From contig CAJAHV010000171.1 of NCBI GenBank assembly GCA_903939555.1, positions 1-34,844 of the forward strand: a DNA stretch of 34,844 nt, given 5' to 3'. How positions within the stretch are numbered: the first letter of the stretch is position 1; every line of letters starts with the position of its first letter. Made by a program: the position numbers and the translations under genes. The notes beneath the pieces are model-generated. The model was not told the DNA's origin. It ran no database searches and worked only from the letters and a program-made list of their open reading frames with translations. Shown here piece after piece: positions 1 through 8,357 of this stretch. Source of the DNA: an uncultured Alphaproteobacteria bacterium (GTDB lineage Bacteria; Pseudomonadota; Alphaproteobacteria; Sphingomonadales; Sphingomonadaceae).

Positions 1-393
1 GCCTTCAGTGGCAAGGATCCGACCAAGGTCGATCGCTCCGCCGCCTATATCACCCGTTACCTCGCCAAGAATATTGTCGCCGCCGGGCTGGCACGCCGCT
101 GCACGATACAGCTGAGCTATGCCATCGGCGTTGCCGAGCCGCTGTCGGTCTATGTCGATATGCACGGCACCGGCACGGTGGCCGAGGGCGCCATCGAAGC
201 CGCACTCTCCGATCAGGCGAAGATCGGTTTCAGCCTGACGCCCAAGGGCATTCGGAACCGCCTCGGCCTCAACAAGCCGATCTACCAGCGCAGCGCTGCC
301 TATGGTCACTTCGGCCGCCAGCCCGATGCCGATGGCGGCTTTTCCTGGGAAAAGACCGATCTGGTCGAAAAACTGAGAGCAGCGGTCGCCTGA
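1..393 (+). CDS. metK: S-adenosylmethionine synthetase, C-terminal part (5' end outside window)
   Basis: Makes S-adenosylmethionine from methionine and ATP in the cytoplasm. The frame is open from base 1 and gives 130 residues before the TGA. It begins inside the conserved [16 protein letters not shown] loop that binds ATP and phosphate, and continues through the [12 protein letters not shown] strand and the C-terminal YGHFGR motif, all typical of MetK. Compared with the usual ~385-400 residues, about the last third is present. The ORF track begins only at an internal ATG (160). A perfect hairpin follows the stop. The next gene is convergent, so metK ends its transcription unit here. Confidence 0.95.
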   Translation, partial: AFSGKDPTKVDRSAAYITRYLAKNIVAAGLARRCTIQLSYAIGVAEPLSVYVDMHGTGTVAEGAIEAALSDQAKIGFSLTPKGIRNRLGLNKPIYQRSAAYGHFGRQPDADGGFSWEKTDLVEKLRAAVA

Positions 394-400
394 AGCCGAG

Positions 401-429
401 CGGCGCTGGTCAGCGATAGACCAGCGCCG
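401..429. terminator. Perfect 11-bp hairpin between convergent metK and monooxygenase gene
   Basis: CGGCGCTGGTC, a 7-base loop AGCGATA, then GACCAGCGCCG form a perfect 11-bp stem. It sits 7 bases after the metK stop and overlaps the last codons of the convergent gene. Neither side has a run of T, so it may be a bidirectional terminator of the stem-only type or an mRNA 3'-end stabiliser. Confidence 0.6.
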
Positions 430-1894
430 AATCACTCAGGTCGATGGTCGGGAACTCTTTCTTTTCGGTCCCGTAATCCTGACTATGGCGCCATTCGTGT
501 TTTGATCCGGCGCGCGGCAACAAGTGCATGCCGCGCTGCAGATAGCCGCTGTTCATGTTGTCGGCATCGATCCACGGGCCCAATGTCATATCGACATCTT
601 CGGGGCGCAGCGCCGGCACCACCGATGTCAAACCCTTGGCATCCATGTGGTTGAGCAGGCGACAGACGAAATCGGCAACCAGATCGGCACGCAGCGTCCA
701 GCTGGCGCGGAAATAGCCAAACACCCAGACCATGTTGGGTACGCCGGTGAACATCATGCCGCGCCACGTTACGGTCTGGCTGAAATCGAGCGGCTGGCCA
801 TCGATCCGAAAGGCGATATCGCCCAAGGGACTCAGGTTGAAGCCTGTTGCCGCGACGATCAGGTCGGCTTCCAGCGTCTCGCCCGACTTCAGCACAATCC
901 CGCCGGCGATGAAATGGTCGATCTCGCCGGTGACCACGCTGGCCTTGCCGGCACAGATTCCGGCGAACAGATCGCCATCGGGCACGAATGCCAGCCGCTG
1001 TCGCCACGGCCGGTACTGCGGCGTGAAATGGCGCATGTCATAGCCCTCGGGCAGCAGCACACGCACGCCTTCGATCAGCTCGGCGGCGACAAGGTCGGGC
1101 TCTTCATAACTGCGCCGGGTGATCTCGGCCTGTGCGAAATTGCGCTCGCGCCGGGCGATGTCATGGATGATCGCGTCATCGACTTCGAGCAGCCGCAGCT
1201 TGTCGACAAGTTCATTGGCATTGAGCCCCGGCATGAAATAGGTCGGTGAGCGTTGCAGCATGGTGACATGTGCTGCCGTGCCCGCCATCGCCGGCACAAT
1301 TGTCGCCGCCGTCGCGCCCGAACCGATGACGACGACGCGCTTGCCGGTGTAATCAAGCTCTTCGGACCATTCCTCACTATGGACGATCTGTCCCTTGAAA
1401 TCCGACATGCCCGGCCATTCGGGCATATACCCCTGATGATGACGGTAATAGCCTTGACACATCCACAGGAAGCCGGCGGTGAAATACCGGGCGTCGCCGG
1501 TATCGGTGCGCACCGCAGTGATCGTCCAGCGCTTTGCCTCGCTCGACCATTCGGCGTTGGTAATACGGTGGCCGTAGCGGATGTGTCGACCGAGATCATT
1601 CTCGTCGATCACCTCGCCAAGATAGGACTGGATTTCAGCTGCGGTGGCGATGGGCGGGCCCACCCAGGGCTTGAAGCGATAGCCGAAGGTATACAGATCA
1701 CTGTCAGACCGGATGCCGGGGAATGTGTGGGTCAGCCACGTGCCGCCATAGCTGCCCTCGGCCTCCAGCACGACAAAACTGGTCCCGTGGCGCTGATCGC
1801 GCAAGTGCCAGGCGCCACCAATCCCTGAAATGCCGGCGCCGACGATCAGAACGTCGAAATGCTCGCTGGCTCTGTTCTCGCTGGCACCTGCCAT
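410..1894 (-). CDS. Flavin-containing (Baeyer-Villiger type) monooxygenase
   Basis: Predicted FAD- and NADPH-dependent monooxygenase, cytoplasmic, inserting one oxygen atom of O2 into a ketone or heteroatom substrate. The substrate cannot be read from the sequence. The 494-residue product has an N-terminal FAD-binding GAGISG (about residues 19-24), the FMO/BVMO fingerprint F-x-G-x3-H-x3-W (FKGQIVHSEEW, about 166-176), and a second Rossmann motif GSGATA (about 191-196). The EthA-like layout and length suit this family. I prefer the ATG at 1894 to the track start at 2011: GGAGAGG lies just upstream, and the FAD motif then sits at the normal distance from the N terminus. It lies between metK and trmB, facing both, with its own promoter region and a perfect FNR-type box about 60 bases upstream. 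Confidence 0.9.
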   Translation of the reverse strand: MAGASENRASEHFDVLIVGAGISGIGGAWHLRDQRHGTSFVVLEAEGSYGGTWLTHTFPGIRSDSDLYTFGYRFKPWVGPPIATAAEIQSYLGEVIDENDLGRHIRYGHRITNAEWSSEAKRWTITAVRTDTGDARYFTAGFLWMCQGYYRHHQGYMPEWPGMSDFKGQIVHSEEWSEELDYTGKRVVVIGSGATAATIVPAMAGTAAHVTMLQRSPTYFMPGLNANELVDKLRLLEVDDAIIHDIARRERNFAQAEITRRSYEEPDLVAAELIEGVRVLLPEGYDMRHFTPQYRPWRQRLAFVPDGDLFAGICAGKASVVTGEIDHFIAGGIVLKSGETLEADLIVAATGFNLSPLGDIAFRIDGQPLDFSQTVTWRGMMFTGVPNMVWVFGYFRASWTLRADLVADFVCRLLNHMDAKGLTSVVPALRPEDVDMTLGPWIDADNMNSGYLQRGMHLLPRAGSKHEWRHSQDYGTEKKEFPTIDLSDSALVYR

Positions 1895-1949
1895 GGCAGT
1901 CCTCTCCCCATGCTTTCGGGCAATGCTGGCACGCTCTGGCAGCATGTCG

Positions 1950-1963
1950 TTGATCGATATCAA
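1950..1963. promoter_or_regulatory. FNR/FixK-type box, TTGATCGATATCAA
   Basis: Exact match to the TTGAT-N4-ATCAA consensus bound by FNR-like regulators of the CRP/FNR family (FnrL, FixK, Dnr). It lies in the divergent gap between the monooxygenase (start 1894) and trmB (start 2011), centred about 62 bases from the former and 55 from the latter. As a palindrome it could serve either side. The accessory monooxygenase is the likelier target. The only comparable exact match I found by eye is at 10951. Confidence 0.65.
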
Positions 1964-2010
1964 ACGCGTGGCGCTTCCCAAATGCAAGCGCCTGCGGCAT
2001 TGGCAAGGCA

Positions 2011-2697
2011 ATGATGCCCGATCCCGCCTCCATCCGCCGGCTCTATGGCCGCCGCACCGGCCACAAGTTGCGCATCGGCCAGGCCGCGCTGGTCGAAGAC
2101 CTGCTGCCCCAGCTCGCCGTACCGGAAACCGGGCCGCTTGATGCCGCCTGCCTGTTCGGCAATGACCGGCCGCTGTGGCTGGAGATCGGCTTTGGCCGCG
2201 GCGAGCACATGGCGGCGCAGGCGGCGGCCAACCCGAATGTCGGTATCATCGGCGCCGAGCCTTTCCTCGACGGCGTGGTCGGCGCCCTGCTCGAAGTGCG
2301 CGATCGCGGACTGACCAATATTCGCCTGCACAATGGCGATGCGCTCGACGTGCTCGACCGCCTGCCCGATGCAAGCCTCGACCGGGTATTCCTGCTGCAC
2401 CCCGACCCGTGGCCCAAGGCGCGCCATGCCAAGCGGCGCTTCGCCAACCCGGGGCCGCTGGCGATCATCGCCCGTGTGCTGAAACCGGGCGGCGAGTTTC
2501 GGCTTGGTACCGACCACCCAGTCTATTGCCGTTGGGCAATGCTGCAAATGGCACAGTCACCCGATTTCGACTGGCTTGTCGAAAGTCCGGTCGATTTCCA
2601 GGTTCGTCCTGATGACTGGCCGCAGACCCGGTACGAAGCCAAGGCAAGGCGCCTTGGCCATGAAGTCTGGTACTTCCGCTATCGGCGGCGTGACTGA
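2011..2697 (+). CDS. trmB: tRNA (guanine-N7-)-methyltransferase
   Basis: Methylates N7 of G46 in the variable loop of tRNAs, using SAM. The 228-residue product has the SAM-binding LEIGFGRGEHM motif (about residues 55-65), the GAEPF segment, and the TrmB signature HPDPWPKARHAKRRF. The length is normal. The start is one of two adjacent ATGs (2011 or 2014), preceded by AAGG. In many alphaproteobacteria trmB follows metK directly. Here the two are separated by the inverted monooxygenase gene, so trmB presumably needs its own promoter in the shared divergent gap. Confidence 0.95.
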   Translation: MMPDPASIRRLYGRRTGHKLRIGQAALVEDLLPQLAVPETGPLDAACLFGNDRPLWLEIGFGRGEHMAAQAAANPNVGIIGAEPFLDGVVGALLEVRDRGLTNIRLHNGDALDVLDRLPDASLDRVFLLHPDPWPKARHAKRRFANPGPLAIIARVLKPGGEFRLGTDHPVYCRWAMLQMAQSPDFDWLVESPVDFQVRPDDWPQTRYEAKARRLGHEVWYFRYRRRD

Positions 2698-2784
2698 CGT
2701 CGTTCGAACCAACGCTCGCGATCAGGTGACGCGGGCGATGGCGATGCAATTGGAAAGCGACCTGGCAAGCGCCTTGTGGATCGA

Positions 2785-2811
2785 TTGACCAACCGGCGAC
2801 AGCGCTATAGG
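2785..2811 (+). promoter_or_regulatory. Possible sigma70 promoter for accA
   Basis: TTGACC at 2785-2790 and TATAGG at 2806-2811, separated by 15 bases, which is shorter than the ideal 17. If used, transcription would start only about 8-10 bases before the accA ATG, giving a very short or leaderless mRNA. That would fit the lack of a clear Shine-Dalgarno. Confidence 0.35.
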
Positions 2812-2824
2812 CCTTTTCAGCGTG

Positions 2825-3775
2825 ATGACATCTTTTCTCGATTTTGAAAAACCCGTGGCGGCCATCCAAGGCCGCGCCGCCGATTATCGCGCCGCCGGCG
2901 ATGAAGCCGGTGCCAAGCATGCGGAAGGCGCGGCGCGTCGGCTGCTTGCTGAAACCTACGCTCGGTTGACACCTTGGCAAAAAACCCAGGTCGCCCGTCA
3001 TCCCAACCGCCCGCACTTTGGCGACATGGTCAAGGCGCTGGTCGACGATTTCACGCCGCTGGCCGGCGATCGCGCCTTTGGCGAAGATTTTGCCATCATC
3101 GGCGGGCTCGGCCGACTGCGCGGCAGCGGTACGCCGGTCATGGTCATCGGACATGAAAAGGGCAATGACACCACGACCCGAGTAAAGCACAATTTCGGCA
3201 TGGGTCGGCCTGAAGGCTATCGCAAGGCAATCCGCCTTATCGAGATGGCCAGCCGCTTTAATGTGCCGGTCATCACGCTTGTCGATACGGCGGGAGCCTT
3301 TCCCGGCCTCGATGCCGAAGAACGCGGCCAAGCCGAAGCCATTGCCCGTGCCACCGAAGCCTGCCTCGCCGCTGAAGTGCCGGTCATCGCCGCGATCACC
3401 GGCGAAGGCGGATCGGGCGGTGCCGTAGCGCTGGCGGCCGCCGACCGGGTGATCATGTTCGAACATGCCGTCTATGCGGTCATTTCGCCCGAAGGCTGCG
3501 CCAGCATATTGTGGCGGACTGCAGACAAGGCCAACAACCATGCTCCCGAAGCTGCCGAAGCGATGCGGGTGACCGCTGCCGACCTCAAGAAGCTGGGCGT
3601 TATCGATACCATCGTTTCTGAACCGCTGGGCGGCGCACATCGCGACCCGTCAGCAGCGATAACCTCCTTGTCGATGGCGCTGGCTGCCGAACTGACACCG
3701 CTGCTGGCAATGGACCCGGTCTTGCTGCGCCGGGCGCGACGCAACAAGTTCGTGGAAATGGGCCGTCTGGCATAG
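2825..3775 (+). CDS. accA: Acetyl-CoA carboxylase carboxyltransferase subunit alpha
   Basis: Alpha subunit of the carboxyltransferase that moves the carboxyl group from biotin to acetyl-CoA, making malonyl-CoA for fatty acid synthesis. It works in an AccA2D2 complex. The 316-residue product begins [11 protein letters not shown] and has the family segments [14 protein letters not shown], the GRPEGYRKA stretch, and the glycine-rich oxyanion region [11 protein letters not shown] with [12 protein letters not shown]. The length matches E. coli AccA (319). The track starts at GTG 2822. ATG 2825 is the more natural start. No strong ribosome-binding site is visible. Confidence 0.96.
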   Translation: MTSFLDFEKPVAAIQGRAADYRAAGDEAGAKHAEGAARRLLAETYARLTPWQKTQVARHPNRPHFGDMVKALVDDFTPLAGDRAFGEDFAIIGGLGRLRGSGTPVMVIGHEKGNDTTTRVKHNFGMGRPEGYRKAIRLIEMASRFNVPVITLVDTAGAFPGLDAEERGQAEAIARATEACLAAEVPVIAAITGEGGSGGAVALAAADRVIMFEHAVYAVISPEGCASILWRTADKANNHAPEAAEAMRVTAADLKKLGVIDTIVSEPLGGAHRDPSAAITSLSMALAAELTPLLAMDPVLLRRARRNKFVEMGRLA

Positions 3776-4041
3776 GGTGTAGGTGACACGTGGTCGCTGG
3801 AGCCTTGCTCGCCACACGACTGCTTGCCACAGCCACTTTGGCGCAGGTGCCCGGCCCGTCGGAGAATGATCATGCCCAAGGTGCCAAGGCACATTCGCAA
3901 CTCGTGGAGCCGTTCAACGGCTCCCAGAAGGGTGCGTATGGCTGGTGATGATCACCAAGTGCGTTTCCTGAGGTCGAACGATCTTTGCAGTGAAACTTGG
4001 CTGGCAGCCGGCGATCGCGTCAAGCTGATTGTCCTGAACTG
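3776..4041. other. Gap between accA and mutT with a small hairpin
   Basis: No convincing gene fills these 266 bases apart from the doubtful 52-codon ORF. GGAGCCGT-TCA-ACGGCTCC (3906-3924) is a perfect 8-bp stem with a 3-base loop and no T-run, so it is at best a weak terminator or processing site. A second ORF (3824-4042) has its stop overlapping the mutT ATG by one base, but its sequence is not protein-like. Confidence 0.4.
3790..3948 (+). CDS. Possible 52-residue secreted peptide (uncertain)
   Basis: A GTG-started ORF too short for the supplied track lies just after accA. Its first 20 residues are hydrophobic and alanine/leucine-rich (VVAGALLATRLLATATLAQ), like a signal peptide, followed by a short polar tail. 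AGGTG occurs four bases upstream. No family is recognised and the ORF may be chance. A hairpin (3906-3924) lies within its 3' half. Confidence 0.2.
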   Translation: MVAGALLATRLLATATLAQVPGPSENDHAQGAKAHSQLVEPFNGSQKGAYGW

Positions 4042-4449
4042 ATGCAACGGATCGATGTCGTCGCGGTGGCACTGATCGATAGCGATAACCGGGTGTTGGT
4101 CGCACAACGACCGCCGGGTAAACCACTCGCGGGCTTGTGGGAATTTCCCGGTGGCAAGATAGAAACCGGCGAGAGGCCCGCCACTGCGCTGGTGCGGGAA
4201 CTCGCCGAGGAGCTGGGGATACGCGTCGCCGAGGCGGATCTGCATCCGTTGACGTTCGTCGCTCATGACTATTCGGATTTTCAACTGTTGTTGCTGCTCT
4301 ACACCTGCACCCGCTGGAGCGGACAACCGGCGGGCGATGAAGGCCAACCAATCGCCTGGCACAAGCCCGCAGCGCTCGGCGCGTTGGCAATGCCGCCGGC
4401 TGATGTACCTTTGTTGGCACCGCTACAGGCTTTTGTTGCTGGCAAGTGA
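4042..4449 (+). CDS. mutT: MutT-type Nudix hydrolase (8-oxo-dGTP diphosphatase)
   Basis: Likely hydrolyses oxidised nucleotides such as 8-oxo-dGTP, preventing A:T to C:G mutation. The 135-residue product contains a perfect Nudix box, G-x5-E-x7-REUxEExGU, read as GKIETGERPATALVRELAEELGI (about residues 38-60). LWEFPGGK precedes it and a QPIAWHKP segment lies near the C terminus, as in MutT. Length is normal for MutT (~130). I chose ATG 4042, which gives MQRIDVVAVALID, the usual MutT N terminus. The track start (3997) adds 15 unlike residues. Other Nudix substrates cannot be excluded. Confidence 0.88.
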   Translation: MQRIDVVAVALIDSDNRVLVAQRPPGKPLAGLWEFPGGKIETGERPATALVRELAEELGIRVAEADLHPLTFVAHDYSDFQLLLLLYTCTRWSGQPAGDEGQPIAWHKPAALGALAMPPADVPLLAPLQAFVAGK

Positions 4450-4497
4450 CAGCCCGGCTATTGGCGGGGTGTATTTGCTGGGGCCAGGATCCACGCC

Positions 4498-5433
4498 ATG
4501 AAAATTCTCGCCGGTAACGGCAATCCCGAACTTGCACTGGCGATCGCCGACTATCTCGACATGCAGCTCACATCGGCATCGGTACGGCGCTTTGCCGACG
4601 AGGAGATCTTTGTCGAAGTGCATGAAAACGTCCGCGGCGAGGATGTTTTCGTGGTCCAGCCGACGGCGGCGCCCGCAAATGACAATTTGATGGAATTGCT
4701 GATCTGCATCGATGCGTTGCGCCGCGCCTCGGCGCGCCGCATTACGGCCGTGGTGCCCTATTTCGGCTATGCAAGGCAGGATCGCAAACCCGGGCCGCGT
4801 ACGCCGATTTCGGCCAAGCTGGTCGCCAACCTCATCACCAAGGCCGGAGCCGACCGGGTATTGTCAGTCGATCTCCACGCCGGGCAGATCCAGGGCTTTT
4901 TCGACATCCCGACCGACAATCTCTATGCCGCACCAGTCATCGCCGCCGATATCGAATCGCGGCTGGCAAAGCAGGACCTCGTCGTCGTGTCACCCGATGT
5001 CGGCGGCGTCGTTCGTGCCCGCGCGCTGGCCAAGCGGCTTGGCAATGCCCCGCTGGCTATTGTCGACAAGCGCCGCGAACGTGCTGGCGAATCCGAAGTG
5101 ATGAACATTATCGGCGATGTGCGCGGCAAGATGTGTGTCCTCGTCGATGACATCGTCGATTCGGCTGGAACACTTTGCAACGCCGCTGCCGCGTTGCTCC
5201 AGGCCGGCGCGATCGGGGCTACCGCCTATGTAACGCATGGCGTGCTGTCAGGCGGCGCCGTCGCACGCGTCGATGGCTCGGCGCTGACCGAACTCGTTAT
5301 CACCGATTCGATCGCGGCGGTCGCATCGGTGAAGGCGGCAAAGAAGATCCGCCGTATCACCATTGCGCCGCTGGTCGCAGAGGCGATGCGCCGGACCAGC
5401 GAGGAAAGCTCAGTCAGCTCGCTGTTCGATTGA
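4498..5433 (+). CDS. prs: Ribose-phosphate pyrophosphokinase (PRPP synthetase)
   Basis: Makes 5-phosphoribosyl 1-diphosphate from ribose 5-phosphate and ATP for purine, pyrimidine, histidine and NAD synthesis. The 311-residue product has the ATP-binding flexible region ([11 protein letters not shown]), the [12 protein letters not shown] segment with the catalytic-loop histidine, and the PRPP-binding signature [12 protein letters not shown]. Length is normal (~310-315). AGGA lies 8 bases before the ATG. It follows mutT by 48 bases on the same strand and ends 6 bases from a convergent small gene. Confidence 0.97.
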   Translation: MKILAGNGNPELALAIADYLDMQLTSASVRRFADEEIFVEVHENVRGEDVFVVQPTAAPANDNLMELLICIDALRRASARRITAVVPYFGYARQDRKPGPRTPISAKLVANLITKAGADRVLSVDLHAGQIQGFFDIPTDNLYAAPVIAADIESRLAKQDLVVVSPDVGGVVRARALAKRLGNAPLAIVDKRRERAGESEVMNIIGDVRGKMCVLVDDIVDSAGTLCNAAAALLQAGAIGATAYVTHGVLSGGAVARVDGSALTELVITDSIAAVASVKAAKKIRRITIAPLVAEAMRRTSEESSVSSLFD

Positions 5434-5439
5434 CCGGTT

Positions 5440-5658
5440 TCAGTTGCCCATGGACCGGATGATGACCCGGCCATCGGGCAGATAGACCTTTTCCGCCGTC
5501 ACATACTCGCCCTTGGCGGTGCAGATGCCGCCGGGATCCTTGTCGCGGATCCGGGCGCAGAATTCCGTGTCGGGGCGCGGCGCCGGCTGCGCGGCGAGCG
5601 GCACAGCGCCAGCGATCGCAACGGCTAGAACAAGGGCCGAAACCAAGGGTCGCATCAT
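5440..5658 (-). CDS. Small secreted hypothetical protein
   Basis: A 72-residue product with a clear signal peptide: MMRP, then a hydrophobic core (LVSALVLAVAIAGAVPLAA), with a likely cut near AAQ. The mature part is about 48 residues, has two cysteines (EFCARI, GGICTAK) that could form one disulfide, and ends with a YLPDGRVIIRSMGN strand-like tail. No named family is recognised. It is convergent with prs, with only 6 bases between stops. A -10-like TATAAG (5701-5696 on the minus strand) lies about 40 bases upstream. The second ATG (5655) is an equally good start. Confidence 0.65.
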   Translation of the reverse strand: MMRPLVSALVLAVAIAGAVPLAAQPAPRPDTEFCARIRDKDPGGICTAKGEYVTAEKVYLPDGRVIIRSMGN

Positions 5659-5779
5659 GGTCCACTTTCAACAGGCGGATGTGTGCCTTGGCGATCTTAT
5701 AGGACAAACTGGCTTTCGCATCCATGAATGCTCGGGGCCGCTTCCCCGTCCCGGCAAAAGCCCCTAAGCGATACATACG

Positions 5780-6808
5780 ATGCCGCCCCGAAACGCCCGC
5801 CTGACCATCGATACGGCCGCACTGGTGGCTAACTGGCGCCGTTTCGCCAAGGCTGGCGGCGCGGCAGCTTGCGGCGCCGCGGTCAAGGCCGATGGCTATG
5901 GTGTCGGCGCCCGCGCCAGTGCCCAGGCGCTGGTTGCCGCCGGTTGCCGCGATCTTTTCGTCGCGCACTGGCACGAGGTTGAAGCACTGACCGGCATCGA
6001 CGCCCGTATCGCGGTTCTGCATGGCTTCGGCGCCGACGAAATGGCGACAGCATTGGCATCCCCCGCCGTGCCGGTGCTGGCAACCCCCGCGCAGGTCGCG
6101 GCGTGGAAGCCCACGGGCCGGCCGTGCGATGTGATGGTCGATACTGGGCTCAACCGGCTCGGCCTGTCGCCCGGCGAAGCCCTGTCAGGCCTGCTCGACG
6201 GGCTGCAGCTCGACACGCTGCATTCACACCTTGCCTGCGCCGAAATCGCCGGCCATCCGCGCAATGAACTGCAACGGGCACGCTTTGCCGATCTGGCTGC
6301 GCGTATTCCGGCGCGGCGCCATGCGCTGGCCAATTCAGGCGGTATCGGGCTTGGCCCCGGCTATCATTTCGCACTCACCCGGCCCGGCATCGGGCTTTAT
6401 GGCGGTGGCCCTGCCCCTGATGGCGGACATCTGGCGGCAGTGGTGGCGCTGTCGGCGCGCATCCTGCAAATTCGCACCGTCGCTGCCGGCGATTCCATCG
6501 GCTATGGCGCGACCTACACCGCGCCGCACGACCTGCGCATCGCTGTCGTGGCGCTGGGCTATGCCGATGGCTATGTGCGGTCACTGTCCAACGCCGGCGC
6601 GGCCTTGGCAGGCGACGTGCGCTGCCCGGCGGTCGGGCGGGTTTCGATGGACATGGCGGCTTTCGATGTCAGCGCCGCCCCCGCATTGTCCGAAGGCGAT
6701 TTCCTCGATATCGATTTCGATCTCGCCAAGACTGCCGCTGCGTCGGGCCGCAGCGAATATGAGTTGCTTACCGGGCTCGGCGCTCGCTATGCCCGGGTCT
6801 ATACATGA
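5780..6808 (+). CDS. alr: Alanine racemase
   Basis: PLP enzyme that converts L- to D-alanine for peptidoglycan. The 342-residue product has the PLP-lysine motif AAVKADGYG (about residues 33-41), SIGYGATYTA with the catalytic tyrosine (about 233-242), VGRVSMDM, and ALGYADGYVR. Length is near the usual ~360. The ATG at 5780 gives the family's typical N terminus (ARLTIDTAALVANW). Its stop overlaps the mlaE start by four bases (ATGA), so it is translationally coupled to the lipid-transport genes. Confidence 0.95.
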   Translation: MPPRNARLTIDTAALVANWRRFAKAGGAAACGAAVKADGYGVGARASAQALVAAGCRDLFVAHWHEVEALTGIDARIAVLHGFGADEMATALASPAVPVLATPAQVAAWKPTGRPCDVMVDTGLNRLGLSPGEALSGLLDGLQLDTLHSHLACAEIAGHPRNELQRARFADLAARIPARRHALANSGGIGLGPGYHFALTRPGIGLYGGGPAPDGGHLAAVVALSARILQIRTVAAGDSIGYGATYTAPHDLRIAVVALGYADGYVRSLSNAGAALAGDVRCPAVGRVSMDMAAFDVSAAPALSEGDFLDIDFDLAKTAAASGRSEYELLTGLGARYARVYT

Positions 6809-7602
6809 CCGGCCTCGCCACCACTTTTGCACACGCCCTGATCGCCTTGGGCAGCGTCATCATCGCGCTGCTCGGCTCGATCGGTCGCTTGGCGCGCTTT
6901 GCGCTGACCGCTCTGGGCCGGCTGGTGCGGCCGCCCTGGTATCCGGCGCAATTGTTCGAACAGATGCTGGTCATCGGTTATTTCTCACTGCCGGTCGTCG
7001 GGTTGACCGCGCTGTTCACCGGATCGGCGCTGGCGCAGCAAATCTACATCGGCGGCAGCCGTTTCAACGCAGCCGCCACGGTGCCGGCGGTGACGGTCAT
7101 TGGCATCGTGCGCGAACTCGGGCCGGTACTCGGCGGGTTGATGGTCGCAGGCCGGGTATCGAGCGCCATGGCGGCCGAAATTGGCACGATGCGGGTGACC
7201 GAACAGATTGACGCGCTGACGACGCTGCGCACAGATCCGTTCCGCTATCTTGTCGGCCCGCGCATCATCGCCGCCGTGCTGGTCATGCCAGCACTCGTAC
7301 TGGTTTCGAACGCGCTCGGCGTAATGGGCGGCTGGCTGCTTGCAACCGGGCGACTAGGCTTCAACTCGGCGGCCTACCTCAACACCACCGCACAGTTCCT
7401 CAAGACTGACGATGTCATCTCGTCGATGGTCAAGGCGGCGGTCTTCGGTTTCTTCATCGCGCTGATGGGCTGCTATCATGGCTATCACTCGTCAGGCGGT
7501 GCCGCCGGGGTCGGCCGGGCGACGACCAACGCCGTGGTCTCGGCGTTCATCCTCATCCTGTTATCCAATCTCATCATAACCGTGATCGTCTTCGGGTCAT
7601 GA
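6805..7602 (+). CDS. mlaE: MlaE-family ABC transporter permease
   Basis: Inner-membrane permease of an MCE-type lipid transporter. In the Mla system, it moves phospholipid between inner and outer membranes to keep outer-membrane asymmetry. The 265-residue product has about five or six hydrophobic segments and the MlaE signature around residues 95-145: TVIGIVRELGPVLGGLMVAGRVSSAMAAEIG and VTEQIDALTTLRTDP. It starts inside the alr stop and ends inside the ATPase start (ATGA at both). I see no mlaD or mlaB gene beside it. Confidence 0.92.
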   Translation: MTGLATTFAHALIALGSVIIALLGSIGRLARFALTALGRLVRPPWYPAQLFEQMLVIGYFSLPVVGLTALFTGSALAQQIYIGGSRFNAAATVPAVTVIGIVRELGPVLGGLMVAGRVSSAMAAEIGTMRVTEQIDALTTLRTDPFRYLVGPRIIAAVLVMPALVLVSNALGVMGGWLLATGRLGFNSAAYLNTTAQFLKTDDVISSMVKAAVFGFFIALMGCYHGYHSSGGAAGVGRATTNAVVSAFILILLSNLIITVIVFGS

Positions 7603-8357
7603 CCGCCAAGATCGAACTTTCCGGGGTCAAGAAGCACTTTGGGCACAAGGTCGTGCTCAGCGGTGTCGATCTCGCCATCCAGCCGGGCGAATCACTCGTG
7701 ATCATCGGCGGGTCGGGTACCGGCAAATCGGTGATGCTGAAATGCATCCTGGGGCTGCTGACACCCAATGCTGGCACCATCGGTGTCGATGGCTCCAGCG
7801 TTGTAGGCCTGTCGGCACGTGCGCTGGCAGCACATCAGGCGCGCTTCGGCATGTTGTTCCAGGGCGGCGCACTGTTTGATTCGCTCCCCGTCTGGCGCAA
7901 CATCAGCTTTGCCCTTGCCGGCCCGGCGGCAGAACGGCGGGCGGCGGCGATCGACAATCTTTCCCGGGTCGGCCTTGGCGCCGATGTCGCCGATTTGCGG
8001 CCGTCGGAATTATCGGGCGGCATGCAGAAGCGCGTGGCACTGGCGCGGGCCATCGCGGCGCGACCCGAAATACTGTTCTTTGATGAACCCACGACCGGGC
8101 TCGATCCGATCATGGCCGATGTCATCAACAATCTCATCCGCACGCTGGTCACCGATTTGAAGATCACGGCACTGACAATCACCCACGACATGGCGAGCGT
8201 GCGCAAGATAGCCGATTCTGTCGCCATGCTTCATGAGGGCCGGATCGTCTGGCATGGCAGTCGGGATGGCATCGACTCCGCCGACAACCCCTTTGTCGAT
8301 CAATTTGTCCATGGCCGGGCCGACGGGCCGATCAAGATGCAATTAAGAAAGCTTTGA
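7599..8357 (+). CDS. mlaF: MlaF-family ABC transporter ATP-binding protein
   Basis: ATPase of the same MCE-type lipid transporter. The 252-residue product has Walker A GGSGTGKS (about residues 38-45), Q-loop MLFQGGALFDSL (the GGALFDSL wording is typical of MlaF), the ABC signature LSGGMQKR (about 142), Walker B ILFFDEPTTGLDP and an H-loop TITHDM. Its ATG overlaps the mlaE stop by four bases. The expected periplasmic substrate-binding MlaD does not follow. A 580-base gene-poor stretch does. Confidence 0.93.
   Translation: MTAKIELSGVKKHFGHKVVLSGVDLAIQPGESLVIIGGSGTGKSVMLKCILGLLTPNAGTIGVDGSSVVGLSARALAAHQARFGMLFQGGALFDSLPVWRNISFALAGPAAERRAAAIDNLSRVGLGADVADLRPSELSGGMQKRVALARAIAARPEILFFDEPTTGLDPIMADVINNLIRTLVTDLKITALTITHDMASVRKIADSVAMLHEGRIVWHGSRDGIDSADNPFVDQFVHGRADGPIKMQLRKL

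Noticed and set aside
1923-1945. Inverted repeat ATGCTG...CAGCAT upstream of the monooxygenase
   Set aside because: Only six bases per arm with an 11-base spacer. Too weak to call an operator beside the perfect FNR box.
3824-4042. 72-codon ORF ending with a TGATG overlap at mutT
   Set aside because: The overlap is suggestive, but the product (Arg-rich, no pattern) does not look like a protein and its ATG has no good ribosome-binding site.
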